Of a stretch of DNA of 64,000 bases, positions 1-7,314 are shown piece after piece. The first letter of the stretch is position 1. Each line of letters opens with the position of its first letter. This stretch comes from Chitinophaga niabensis (GTDB lineage: Bacteria; Bacteroidota; Bacteroidia; Chitinophagales; Chitinophagaceae): positions 620,001-684,000 of the forward strand of contig JAFIGY010000002.1 in assembly GCA_017849435.1 (NCBI GenBank), written 5' to 3'. The notes beneath the pieces were generated by a model. That model ran no database searches. It was not told where the DNA came from and worked only from the letters and a program-made list of their open reading frames with translations. A program made the translations under genes and the position numbers.

Positions 1-56
1 ATAGTGATGACCAGGCAAAAAAGCAATCGTCTCATAGCAGCAAATTTAAAGAAATA

Positions 57-78
57 ATGCGCCGTAAAAACGGCGCAT
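57..78 (-). terminator. Terminator-like hairpin after the LVIVD lipoprotein gene
   Basis: A perfect 9-bp GC-rich stem (ATGCGCCGT / ACGGCGCAT) closes a 4-base loop. Read on the minus strand it is followed by a moderately T-rich stretch. It lies 67 bases beyond the stop codon of the minus-strand gene upstream, so it probably ends that transcript. The weak T tract is the main uncertainty. Confidence 0.55.
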
Positions 79-144
79 CTGATGCATGAGCAAATCTGTC
101 GAGAGCACTAAAAACTGGGCCTTACGGCGAATTATTTGAAGCCC

Positions 145-1404
145 TTAGGGGCGGCTTACACTGATCTTGCTTAACAGGCGCGGACTGGCCATCGAGCTGT
201 AATCATACTGGTATACTCCGTCTTTGGCGCTTACCAGCAGGCGGTTCTGGCCTTCGTAAGGGATTACGTCGAATGTTTCCGGGCCTTCAATCAGCTTTGT
301 GGTAACAATGTTGGCAACATCCGCTGCATTGAGGAAACGTAATCCGAAGGTGCCTTCGCAAATGAAGAGCCTCCCTTTGTCAACGCCCAGTCCGAACGGA
401 TTCTTCATTTCAACAGTCGTTAGTTTGACCGGGTTGTCCACATTGCTGACGTCAAATACCTGCAACTGGTTGATATTACCGCCGCAGGCGTTTCCGCTCC
501 GGATCGTCACATAAGCCTTATTCCCTTCCACCACTACCGGATCGCAGGCCCTGAAATGCGTTACGGCAGAACGTCTGGCAGGTTTAGCCGGATCGGCAAT
601 GTCATAGATGAACATCGCGCTGCGGCTTCCGATGAAGAGATATTTCCCGTAGGGGAAGATCGTTTCAATACCGGATGAGATCGTCTGTTCACCTTTCGGT
701 ACCGGTACGGCCGGATTGCTGATATCAAATGCCTTTAATGACTGCATATTAACCGTATACAGAAAGTCGTTGACGATAGTGAACCGGGCCATAGACCCGC
801 CTTTGCCGACGGCACTTTTCGAACCGCCGCTATTACTGTACAGCGCGGCATCATATACCAGGCCGGGACCTGTTTCGCAATCGCAGGAGTAAGTAGTGTC
901 CCTTGCTGTATAGCCAACGATCACGCTGTCCGGCGTTTTGTACCTGCCCATGATCAGCCCTTCCTCATTTACCGGGAAGTTGAGTACCGCAGGCAATTGC
1001 TTCATGAGCGTGATATTCCGAGGGTCGCTGATGTCATATACGGCCAGATCAGCAAACCCGTCCGCATACAGCGTATTTCCCTTTATCGCCATATCCCTGT
1101 TCCCTACCAGCCGGAGGAAAGAGATATTCCGCGGCGCGGCGGGATCGCTGTTGTCAATGATGTGGATCCCTGAATCCGGTGCATTCACAAAAATGTACTG
1201 ATCCTTGATGTATATCTTTCCTGTCTGATGAATATCTCTCGGCTTCTCCATTTTCATCGTGGCCCAGTAATCATTCACTGTCATGAAAACAGGCGTGTAG
1301 ATCTTTCTTGTCACGGTTCTGTGGCATTTGTCTTTCAGGCAACCACTCAACGTCCACGCACATAGTAAGGCCACAACAACGAGGAATTTAGTAGAATTAC
1401 GCAT
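145..1404 (-). CDS. LVIVD-repeat beta-propeller lipoprotein
   Basis: A 419-residue protein with an N-terminal lipoprotein signal peptide: a hydrophobic stretch ending in the lipobox LSGC, with the modified Cys at about residue 22. The rest is built from repeats of about 40-50 residues carrying the pattern [YFI]-D-[IV]-S-[DN]-P (for example AVYDISDP, AFDISNP, IYDIADP, VFDVSN). This is the LVIVD repeat family, predicted to fold as a beta-propeller. Such proteins are surface or periplasmic lipoproteins in Bacteroidota; their role is mostly unknown and binding or scaffolding is an inference. The gene stands alone, with a hairpin beyond its stop and another terminator upstream that isolates it from gpmI. 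No catalytic motif is visible. Confidence 0.85.
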   Translation of the reverse strand: MRNSTKFLVVVALLCAWTLSGCLKDKCHRTVTRKIYTPVFMTVNDYWATMKMEKPRDIHQTGKIYIKDQYIFVNAPDSGIHIIDNSDPAAPRNISFLRLVGNRDMAIKGNTLYADGFADLAVYDISDPRNITLMKQLPAVLNFPVNEEGLIMGRYKTPDSVIVGYTARDTTYSCDCETGPGLVYDAALYSNSGGSKSAVGKGGSMARFTIVNDFLYTVNMQSLKAFDISNPAVPVPKGEQTISSGIETIFPYGKYLFIGSRSAMFIYDIADPAKPARRSAVTHFRACDPVVVEGNKAYVTIRSGNACGGNINQLQVFDVSNVDNPVKLTTVEMKNPFGLGVDKGRLFICEGTFGLRFLNAADVANIVTTKLIEGPETFDVIPYEGQNRLLVSAKDGVYQYDYSSMASPRLLSKISVSRP

Positions 1405-1468
1405 AGGGGAACAGTTTGACCTGTTAAACGGAGGGGCTGAAATAAAAGTTACAGGGGGGCGAAAAATA

Positions 1469-1497
1469 AAGAGGCCGCCTTATTAAGACAGCCTCTT
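1469..1497 (-). terminator. Intrinsic terminator of gpmI
   Basis: AAGAGGC pairs with GCCTCTT around a 15-base loop that can extend the stem. On the minus strand it is followed by TTTATTTTT. It starts about 24 bases past the gpmI stop, as expected for a factor-independent terminator. Confidence 0.75.
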
Positions 1498-1520
1498 CGT
1501 ATGGTTGAATTTCGTAAAGC

Positions 1521-3044
1521 TTACACGAGCAGATGGCCCGTCATCTCCTTTGGAATGGGAAGGCCCATGAAATGAAGGATGGTAGGCGCAATGTCTCCCA
1601 GCTTGCCGTTCTTCACTTCGCCTTTGAAGTCTTCGCTGATGATGAAGAAAGGAACGGGGTTGAGGGTGTGTGCGGTATTAGGCGTACCATCGTCGTTCAC
1701 CATATAATCCGCGTTGCCGTGGTCGGCGGTGAGGAAGATCGTATAGCCGTTCACCAGGGCCGTGGTCACTACTTTGGCCACACAGCCGTCTACCGTTTCC
1801 ACTGCTTTGATAGCGGCTTCCCATACGCCGGTATGGCCCACCATGTCCGCATTGGCGAAATTCAGGACGATGAAGTCAGCCGTTTTTTGCTCCAGTTCCG
1901 GGATGATCGCGGCAGTTACTTCAAGCGCGCTCATTTCCGGTTTCAGGTCGTACGTAGCTACCTTGGGAGAAGGGATCAGCAGGCGTTTCTCTCCGTTGAA
2001 CGGTGTTTCGCGGCCGCCGGAGAAGAAGAAGGACACGTGCGGATATTTTTCCGTTTCCGCAATACGGATCTGCGTTTTGCCATTTTGCTCCATCACTTCA
2101 CCGATCGTCATGGTCAGGTTATCGTTCTCGAAGATCACATGTACACCGCGGAAGGACTTATCGTATTCCGTCATTGTGGTATAGTTCAGGTTCAGCGGCT
2201 TCATATCAAAATCGGGGAATGCCTGCTGGGTGAGCACTTGCGTGATTTCGCGGCAGCGGTCTGTCCGGAAGTTGAAGCAAAGCACGGCATCGCCTTCCTG
2301 GATGGTAGCGAGGGGCTGGCCTGCATTATCCGTGATGATGATCGGTTTGATGAATTCATCCGTTACGCCTTCGGCATAGGAGGCTTTGATGGCTGTGGGG
2401 AGGTCTTGGGTGAGGGCGCCTTTTCCGTGCACAAGTGCATCGTAGGCGAGTTTCACTCTTTCCCAGCGCTTATCGCGGTCCATGGCATAGTACCGGCCGG
2501 TTACGGAGGCGATCTGACCGGTGGATTTGCTGATATGCGCCTGGAGGTCTGTCAGGAATTCCAGCCCGCTTTTCGGATCAGTGTCCCGCCCGTCTGTGAA
2601 GGCATGAATGAACACTTTCTTCAGTCCCCGTTCGGCCGCAATGTCCGTCAGCGCTTTAAGATGGCTGATGTGGGAGTGTACTCCGCCGTCACTCACGAGA
2701 CCTATCAGGTGAAAAGCCTTGTTATTGTTCCTGGCATAATCCATGGCAGCCTGAAGAGGCTTGCTGGCGGCCAGCTCCCCGTTGCGTACCGCAACGTTAA
2801 TGCGCTGCAGCTCCTGGTACACGATACGGCCGGCGCCGATGTTGAGGTGACCTACCTCTGAATTGCCCATCTGGCCGTCAGGCAGCCCCACGTCTTCACC
2901 ACAGGTGATCAGCTCGCTGTGCGGATATTGCTCATAAAGGCTGTCTACGAAAGGAGTATTGGCGTGCGCGATGGCATCGGCGGCGGGTACTTTGCCCTTA
3001 CCCCAGCCGTCCATAATGATCAGGATCGCTCTTTTATTTTCCAT
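1521..3044 (-). CDS. gpmI: 2,3-bisphosphoglycerate-independent phosphoglycerate mutase
   Basis: A 507-residue cytosolic glycolytic enzyme interconverting 3- and 2-phosphoglycerate, of normal length for GpmI. It begins with the metal-binding MDGWG motif. The phosphoserine nucleophile is Ser62 in DGQMGNSEVGHLN. Further family motifs are LVSDGGVHSH, FTDGRDTDP, GRYYAMDRDKRW and the C-terminal metal ligands in TADHGNADYM and MVGHTG. The fold belongs to the alkaline phosphatase superfamily and uses two divalent metals, usually Mn. The gene is monocistronic, ended by the hairpin at 1469-1497, and diverges from the DUF4783 gene. The ATG start gives the full N-terminus. Confidence 0.97.
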   Translation of the reverse strand: MENKRAILIIMDGWGKGKVPAADAIAHANTPFVDSLYEQYPHSELITCGEDVGLPDGQMGNSEVGHLNIGAGRIVYQELQRINVAVRNGELAASKPLQAAMDYARNNNKAFHLIGLVSDGGVHSHISHLKALTDIAAERGLKKVFIHAFTDGRDTDPKSGLEFLTDLQAHISKSTGQIASVTGRYYAMDRDKRWERVKLAYDALVHGKGALTQDLPTAIKASYAEGVTDEFIKPIIITDNAGQPLATIQEGDAVLCFNFRTDRCREITQVLTQQAFPDFDMKPLNLNYTTMTEYDKSFRGVHVIFENDNLTMTIGEVMEQNGKTQIRIAETEKYPHVSFFFSGGRETPFNGEKRLLIPSPKVATYDLKPEMSALEVTAAIIPELEQKTADFIVLNFANADMVGHTGVWEAAIKAVETVDGCVAKVVTTALVNGYTIFLTADHGNADYMVNDDGTPNTAHTLNPVPFFIISEDFKGEVKNGKLGDIAPTILHFMGLPIPKEMTGHLLV

Positions 3045-3234
3045 ACAAATGTTCGTTGTTCGATGATGAAAGAATCGGGCCGTGAAAATAATAATAACAT
3101 CCCTTCTCTGGGTTAAAATTTTCGTAAAATGAACTTCCAGCCATATAAATTTCGTAACACGTTAGTATAATTTTACATATCAATCATTTAATATAACTTG
3201 CTGTGGCTCAGTATAGCACAATAATGGGATATTA

Positions 3235-3263
3235 TTGAACATCAACAATTTGGCATAGTTTTG
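3235..3263 (+). promoter_or_regulatory. Bacteroidota-type promoter for the DUF4783 gene
   Basis: A TTG at 3235-3237 and TAGTTTTG at 3256-3263 are separated by 18 bases. This matches the Bacteroidota housekeeping consensus (TTG about 19 bases before TAnnTTTG). Transcription would start near 3270, 42 bases before the ATG at 3312. This excludes the longer possible start at 3261, which falls inside the -7 element. Confidence 0.65.
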
Positions 3264-3311
3264 GCACCTGTTATGGTTGTTAAAAGTATAATTCGACATA
3301 AAAAACGGATA

Positions 3312-3707
3312 ATGAAAAAGTTAATCTTTGTGCTGGGGGTACTGGTTGCATGCGGGATGTTTACGGCCTTTACCATGATGGCCGGACCGTTCGAGGATGT
3401 GGTCAGCGCCATCAAGCAGGGGGATGCCGGCAGTCTGAGCAAATACTTCGATAACACAGTGGAAATCAACATGTCCGGGAAATCAAGCTCCTACAGCAAG
3501 GCGCAGGCGGAAATTATTCTGAAAGACTTCTTCGGGAAGAACAATGTTAAATCTTTCGAGATCCTGCATAAGGGAGGTCAGGAAGGCGGATCTCAATACG
3601 GGATCGGGAACCTGGTCACTGCAGGGGGGAGTTTCAGAACATCCTTTGTGTTGCAGAAGAAAGGGAATGCCTTCGTCGTAAATGAATTACGATTCGAAAA
3701 TAAATAA
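3312..3707 (+). CDS. DUF4783 family secreted protein
   Basis: A 131-residue exported protein with an N-terminal signal segment (MKKLIFVLGVLVACGMFTAF), followed by one compact domain with motifs such as GPFEDVVSAIKQGDA, SKYFDNTVEI and the aromatic FFGKNN. These match the Bacteroidota DUF4783 family, which has an NTF2-like size and layout. The function is unknown; a binding role in the periplasm is only inference. The ATG at 3312 is preferred over an in-frame start at 3261, because the promoter -7 element overlaps the latter and the signal peptide begins at MKKL. The gene is followed by its own terminator and precedes nadC. The Cys near residue 14 lies in the hydrophobic core and does not form a convincing lipobox. 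Confidence 0.8.
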   Translation: MKKLIFVLGVLVACGMFTAFTMMAGPFEDVVSAIKQGDAGSLSKYFDNTVEINMSGKSSSYSKAQAEIILKDFFGKNNVKSFEILHKGGQEGGSQYGIGNLVTAGGSFRTSFVLQKKGNAFVVNELRFENK

Positions 3708-3736
3708 CGGAAATTAGCTTAAGCGTATAGAATTGG

Positions 3737-3764
3737 AAGGCCGCCTGCAGATGGTGGCCTTTTT
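3737..3764 (+). terminator. Intrinsic terminator of the DUF4783 gene
   Basis: AAGGCCGCC pairs with GGTGGCCTT (9 bp including one G-T) around a 7-base loop, followed by a run of T. It separates the DUF4783 gene from nadC. Confidence 0.8.
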
Positions 3765-3802
3765 GTTTGTAACTTGCCCGAGATTTCTAACCAGCAGTTT
3801 AC

Positions 3803-4663
3803 ATGTTACAAAAAGAGGCATTGATCAATTTTATCAGCACGGCGCTGGCGGAGGATATCGGGGACGGAGATCACAGTACGATGGCTTCCATACCGCCTAC
3901 CGCAAAAGGAACGGCACAGCTGAAGATAAAGGAAGACGGAGTGTTGGCCGGGATGGAAGTGGCGGAGGCCATTTTCCGGTATCTGGACATGTTCGTGGCC
4001 TTCCGGGGGTTCAAGAAAGACGGCGATAATATGAAGGCCGGTGAGCTGGCTTTTGAAGTGGATGCGGCCGTACATACACTGTTGATGGCGGAGCGCCTTG
4101 TGTTGAACTGCATGCAGCGCATGAGCGGCATCGCTACGCTGACGCGTCAATATACCGATCTGCTGAAAGGCTATCATACCAAAGTGCTGGATACCCGTAA
4201 AACCACGCCCAACTTCAGGATGCTGGAGAAAGAAGCGGTGCGCATCGGCGGTGGCGTGAACCACCGGATGGGCCTGTATGATATGATCATGCTGAAAGAT
4301 AACCATATCGACTTCTGCGGCGGGATCACCCCGGCCGTGAACAATGTGGTGGCTTATCTGAAGAAAAATGGTCTGGACCTCCGGATAGAAGTGGAAGCAA
4401 GGAGCCTGGAGGATGTGCGGGAAATATTATCCGTAGGGCAGGTGCACCGGATTATGCTGGACAATTTCACGCCGGAACAGATCGGTCCCGCGCTGGAACT
4501 TATCAACGGCCGCTATGAAACCGAAGCCTCCGGCGGCATTCATCTCGGTAATGTGGAAGCTTATGCGAAAACGGGTGTTGATTTCGTTTCCGTGGGCGCT
4601 ATCATTCATCATGCCGTCAGTCTCGACCTGAGCCTGAAAGCAGTTATCCACCTCCATAAATAA
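3803..4663 (+). CDS. nadC: Nicotinate-nucleotide pyrophosphorylase (carboxylating)
   Basis: A 286-residue cytosolic enzyme of de novo NAD synthesis. It converts quinolinate and PRPP to nicotinate mononucleotide, CO2 and pyrophosphate. Hallmark motifs are DTRKTTPNFRMLEKEAVRIGGG with the following N-H-R (substrate-binding Arg/His), MLKDNHI, the VEARS strand, MLDNF and the C-terminal EASGGI...SVGAIIHH barrel segment that binds PRPP phosphate. Length and motif order are canonical. It is the first gene of a tight group: the next gene starts 6 bases after the stop and the SUI1 gene follows, so the three are probably co-transcribed. nadA and nadB are not in the window. Confidence 0.97.
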   Translation: MLQKEALINFISTALAEDIGDGDHSTMASIPPTAKGTAQLKIKEDGVLAGMEVAEAIFRYLDMFVAFRGFKKDGDNMKAGELAFEVDAAVHTLLMAERLVLNCMQRMSGIATLTRQYTDLLKGYHTKVLDTRKTTPNFRMLEKEAVRIGGGVNHRMGLYDMIMLKDNHIDFCGGITPAVNNVVAYLKKNGLDLRIEVEARSLEDVREILSVGQVHRIMLDNFTPEQIGPALELINGRYETEASGGIHLGNVEAYAKTGVDFVSVGAIIHHAVSLDLSLKAVIHLHK

Positions 4664-4669
4664 TATTTT

Positions 4670-5557
4670 TTGAGGAAGATATTGATCATCATTAACCGGA
4701 AAGCCGGCACGGATCGGGAGAAACGCCTGGGCGACGCCATCCGGCAGCATCTTCCGGCCTCACAGTTCAGTGTGGAAACCACCTACCTGCAATACCTAGG
4801 GCATGGCGCGGACCTTGCGCGGGAAGCGGTAAAGCGGGGCGTGGATACGGTGGTGGCTGTAGGGGGAGATGGTTCCATCAATGAGATCGCGCAGGGATTA
4901 CTGGGTTCCGCAACCGCCCTGGCCATTGTACCATTGGGCAGCGGTAACGGCCTGGCCCGCGCGCTGAAGATTCCGCTGGATGCGGAGGAGGCGTTGGCTG
5001 TAGTGGCGAGGGGGATACGCAAACCGATGGATGTAGGATTTGCCAATGAACATCTTTTTCTGAGCAATGCAGGGGTAGGTTTCGATGCATTGATCGCAGA
5101 TCGTTTCCGGCATAGTAAGAAACGAGGACTGCTTAACTACGCACGACTCGTGATCGGCGGTTTTTCCAGCTACGACCCTTCCTTGTATACGATTGACACA
5201 GACGGAGAGAAGCGCGAGCAAAAGGCTTTCCTGATGACCGTAGCTAACGGGAATCAATTCGGATATGAGTTCAAACTGGCGCCGCAGGCCAGCGTTTTCG
5301 ACGGTCTGCTGGATGTTTGCCTGGTGCCGCCCGTCCGTTTCTGGGACCTCCTGCCGCTAAGTATCCGCTCTCTTCGCGGAGATGTGCATAAAAGTCGGTA
5401 TATGCAGCATTTTGCAGGAAAAGAGATTACCATCAGCAGTACGGATCTTTCCTGTCTGCAGGTAGACGGCGATGCCGTTCCGCTCGGAAAAGATAAAACC
5501 GTGTATTTTCGTATTGCGCCGGGAGCCTTGCAGGTGATCATTCCCGGTGAATCCTAA
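4670..5557 (+). CDS. Diacylglycerol/lipid kinase family protein (YegS/DagK-like)
   Basis: A 295-residue protein of the DAGK catalytic-domain family. The N-terminal half carries the nucleotide-binding signature VAVGGDGSINEIAQGL and the following PLGSGNGLAR motif. The C-terminal half is the beta-sandwich typical of YegS/DgkB, with an ordered GGGD...SGN...VDGD series. Family members phosphorylate diacylglycerol or related lipids at the inner membrane face with ATP; the exact substrate cannot be read from sequence. The start is TTG, 6 bases after the nadC stop, and the first residues (RKILIIINRKAG) match family N-termini, so translation is probably coupled to nadC. No in-frame ATG fits better. 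Confidence 0.9.
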   Translation: MRKILIIINRKAGTDREKRLGDAIRQHLPASQFSVETTYLQYLGHGADLAREAVKRGVDTVVAVGGDGSINEIAQGLLGSATALAIVPLGSGNGLARALKIPLDAEEALAVVARGIRKPMDVGFANEHLFLSNAGVGFDALIADRFRHSKKRGLLNYARLVIGGFSSYDPSLYTIDTDGEKREQKAFLMTVANGNQFGYEFKLAPQASVFDGLLDVCLVPPVRFWDLLPLSIRSLRGDVHKSRYMQHFAGKEITISSTDLSCLQVDGDAVPLGKDKTVYFRIAPGALQVIIPGES

Positions 5558-5567
5558 AACCAGTGTT

Positions 5568-5903
5568 ATGAGCAAGAAAAAGCATGCTTCTTCCAATGGC
5601 ATCGTGTATTCAACAGATCCCAACTACGCTTACCGGCATGATGAGCCGGAAGCACAGGATACACTTCCTCCCGCACAACAACAACTGAAAGTAAAACTGG
5701 ACACAAAACAGCGTGCCGGCAAAACGGTTACAGTAGTGGAAGGTTTTGTGGGTAAAGACGAAGACCTGGAGAAGCTTGGAAAGGAATTGAAAACCAAATG
5801 TGGCACAGGCGGCAGTGTGAAAGACGGATGGATACTTATTCAGGGAGATTACCGCGAGAAGGTGCTGAAATGGTTGCTGGATTGGGGATACAGGGCGAAA
5901 TAG
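5568..5903 (+). CDS. SUI1/eIF1-type translation factor (YciH-like)
   Basis: A 111-residue protein whose C-terminal half is a SUI1 domain with the signature KTKCGTGGSVKDGWILIQGD and a C-terminal WLLDWGYRAK. Bacterial YciH proteins resemble eukaryotic eIF1 and are thought to influence start-site fidelity on the 30S subunit. The N-terminal 45 residues are polar and likely unstructured. The ATG at 5568 is preferred; a GTG at 5547 would overlap the lipid kinase gene by 11 bases and add seven residues. It probably shares a transcript with nadC and the kinase. It is followed by the inverted repeat at 5910-5996, which may end transcription. Confidence 0.9.
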   Translation: MSKKKHASSNGIVYSTDPNYAYRHDEPEAQDTLPPAQQQLKVKLDTKQRAGKTVTVVEGFVGKDEDLEKLGKELKTKCGTGGSVKDGWILIQGDYREKVLKWLLDWGYRAK

Positions 5904-5909
5904 AATTAT

Positions 5910-5996
5910 CAATTACGAATTACGAGTGAAGCTTTAAGTACATTGGATCTCCTGTTATTCCCCCATTCGTAATTCGTAATTGTTAATTCGTAATTG
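5910..5996. repeat. Long inverted repeat of ATTCGTAATT units between convergent genes
   Basis: The 16-mer CAATTACGAATTACGA (5910-5925) is exactly complementary to TCGTAATTCGTAATTG (5967-5982), with a 41-base spacer. A third partial copy (TAATTCGTAATTG) ends at 5996. The unit fills nearly all the space between the convergent SUI1 and aldo/keto reductase genes. Palindromic units of this composition are commonly dispersed between genes in Bacteroidota; a transcription-ending role is inferred from the position. Confidence 0.75.
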
Positions 5997-5997
5997 A

Positions 5998-6981
5998 CTA
6001 CCTGTTTACCAGCTTCATAGCCCCTTCGGAATATCTTTCTCCTTCTACCTTGTAGCCAGCCATCAATTCCTCTATCTCCTGTACGTCTTTCTTCGACAAT
6101 ACGATGTCTGTGGCCGCAACATTCTCCTGTAAATATTTCCGCCGTTTGGTGCCGGGAATGGGGATAATGTCGTCCCCTTTTGCCAGCAACCATGCGAGGG
6201 ATAACTGCGCCAGCGTACAATTCTTTTCCGCTGCCGTTTTTTCCAGTGCGTTGATGATCTGAAGGTTCTTTTCAAAGGCCTCTGCCTGAAAGCGCGGCAG
6301 GGTGCGGCGGAAATCGTTTGCCTCAAAATTCTTCACATCTTTCAGTGCACCGGTGAGTGCGCCTCTGCCCAGGGGGCTGTAGGGAACGATGGTGATGTTC
6401 AGTTCGCGGCAGGTTGCGATGATCTCTTTTTCGATATCGCGTACCCAGAGAGAATATTCGCTTTGCAGCGCCGATATCGGGTGGACGCTGGCGGCCTTGC
6501 GGATAGAAGTGGGTGATGCCTCTGAGAGGCCGAGGTAGCGTACTTTACCTTCCTTTACCAGTTCTGCCATAGCGCCTACTGTTTCCTCTATTGGTATGCC
6601 AGCATCTACACGATGTGCATAATAAAGATCGATATGGTCTGTGCCAAGCCGCTTCAGGCTTGCTTCGCAGGCCTTCTTCAAGTATGCAGGAGAGCCGTCG
6701 AAATATGTGGTATTGTCTTCCCGGATGCGGAAACCGAATTTAGTGGCGAGAAAAACATCTTTGCGGCGCGTAGCGAGTACTTTGGAAAGCTGTTCTTCAT
6801 TGAGTCCCTGACCATACATATCTGCCGTATCCCAGAAGTTAACACCGAGGTCCAGCGCCAGTTCCAGCGTTGCCCGTGACTCCTGATCATCCCGTTGTCC
6901 GTATGCGAAGGCCATGCCCATGCAACCCAATCCGATCGCTGATACTTTTTCACCTGATTTACCGAGTGTTCTGTAATGCAT
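5998..6981 (-). CDS. Aldo/keto reductase
   Basis: A 327-residue NADPH-dependent TIM-barrel oxidoreductase. The catalytic tetrad is visible as Asp51 and Tyr56 (DTADMYGQG), Lys81 (LATKFG) and His123 (LYYAHRVD). The C-terminal cofactor loop IPIPGTKRRKYLQEN is typical of the AKR13-like group. The substrate is not predictable; these enzymes reduce aldehydes and ketones broadly. The ATG start lies 22 bases downstream of an exact minus-strand TAAATTTG element at 7003-7010. The gene is convergent with the SUI1 gene and diverges from the small-RNA candidate at 7133-7292, with which it could share control through the palindrome at 7099-7114. Confidence 0.95.
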   Translation of the reverse strand: MHYRTLGKSGEKVSAIGLGCMGMAFAYGQRDDQESRATLELALDLGVNFWDTADMYGQGLNEEQLSKVLATRRKDVFLATKFGFRIREDNTTYFDGSPAYLKKACEASLKRLGTDHIDLYYAHRVDAGIPIEETVGAMAELVKEGKVRYLGLSEASPTSIRKAASVHPISALQSEYSLWVRDIEKEIIATCRELNITIVPYSPLGRGALTGALKDVKNFEANDFRRTLPRFQAEAFEKNLQIINALEKTAAEKNCTLAQLSLAWLLAKGDDIIPIPGTKRRKYLQENVAATDIVLSKKDVQEIEELMAGYKVEGERYSEGAMKLVNR

Positions 6982-7002
6982 TGTAATAGGATTTTATGCA
7001 GA

Positions 7003-7010
7003 CAAATTTA
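7003..7010 (-). promoter_or_regulatory. -7 promoter element for the aldo/keto reductase
   Basis: Minus-strand TAAATTTG is an exact TAnnTTTG match. Transcription would begin near 6996, about 15 bases before the start codon. The expected upstream TTG is degenerate (TTT about 19 bases away). Confidence 0.5.
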
Positions 7011-7098
7011 CGAGGGAGCTTGTCGATGGAAATTGCACGATTCAAACTGGAAATTATAAAATTCAATTACCCGGTTTCACAGTGGGAAATCATTAAAA

Positions 7099-7126
7099 TG
7101 CAACAGTTGTTGCACTTTTATATTTG
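7099..7126 (+). promoter_or_regulatory. Palindromic operator candidate abutting a -7 promoter element
   Basis: TGCAACA (7099-7105) and TGTTGCA (7108-7114) form a perfect 7-bp inverted repeat with a 2-base spacer. It ends four bases before TATATTTG (7119-7126), an exact TAnnTTTG element. No good TTG lies 19-21 bases upstream. A dimeric regulator bound here would occlude or activate this promoter. The downstream transcript would be the RNA candidate at 7133-7292. Confidence 0.5.
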
Positions 7127-7132
7127 GATAGT

Positions 7133-7292
7133 TAAAAAAGAATGATCATCTTGTAACCCATCATTTATTAACCAAGATCGAGGGGAGTATCCCGTGGCTG
7201 GCGTTTTGGAGAAGAGAGCGGTTTGAAAGCCATCGCAAAATGCCTTGACAAATTCCACTTCTCCAAAGCCAGTTGTTTAACTGGCTTTTTTA
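7133..7292 (+). ncRNA. Candidate structured small RNA, about 160 nt
   Basis: No credible protein is encoded here, but the segment runs from a promoter-like element to a strong terminator and folds well. ATCTTG/CAAGAT forms a first hairpin and GGG/CCC a second (around 7182-7193). A long helix pairs TTTGGAGAAG (7205-7214) with CTTCTCCAAA (7258-7267), extended by CTGGC/GCCAG. The 3' strand of that helix also forms the left arm of the terminator, so the two structures exclude each other. I do not recognise a known family; the ends do not close as in 6S RNA. It is convergent with birA. Expression is unproven. Confidence 0.45.
7266..7292 (+). terminator. Intrinsic terminator of the small-RNA candidate
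   Basis: AAGCCAGTT pairs with AACTGGCTT around GTTT, followed by a T run. The T tract is on the plus strand only, so it serves a plus-strand transcript and not birA. Together with the -7 element it defines the RNA unit. Confidence 0.8.
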
Positions 7293-7314
7293 TTTCCTTC
7301 TTCCTTTCCGCCAC

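Noticed and set aside
1533-2861. A 442-codon open frame opposite gpmI
   Set aside because: It lies wholly antisense to an unmistakable enzyme gene. Its predicted protein is low in recognisable motifs and rich in His/Arg/Val, as expected for the shadow of a GC-rich gene.
3261-3311. Longer start of the DUF4783 gene
   Set aside because: It falls inside the predicted -7 promoter element and would place a charged stretch before the signal peptide.
7133-7292. 6S RNA as the identity of the RNA candidate
   Set aside because: The 5' and 3' ends do not pair to form the closing stem, and the 5' part makes its own hairpin.
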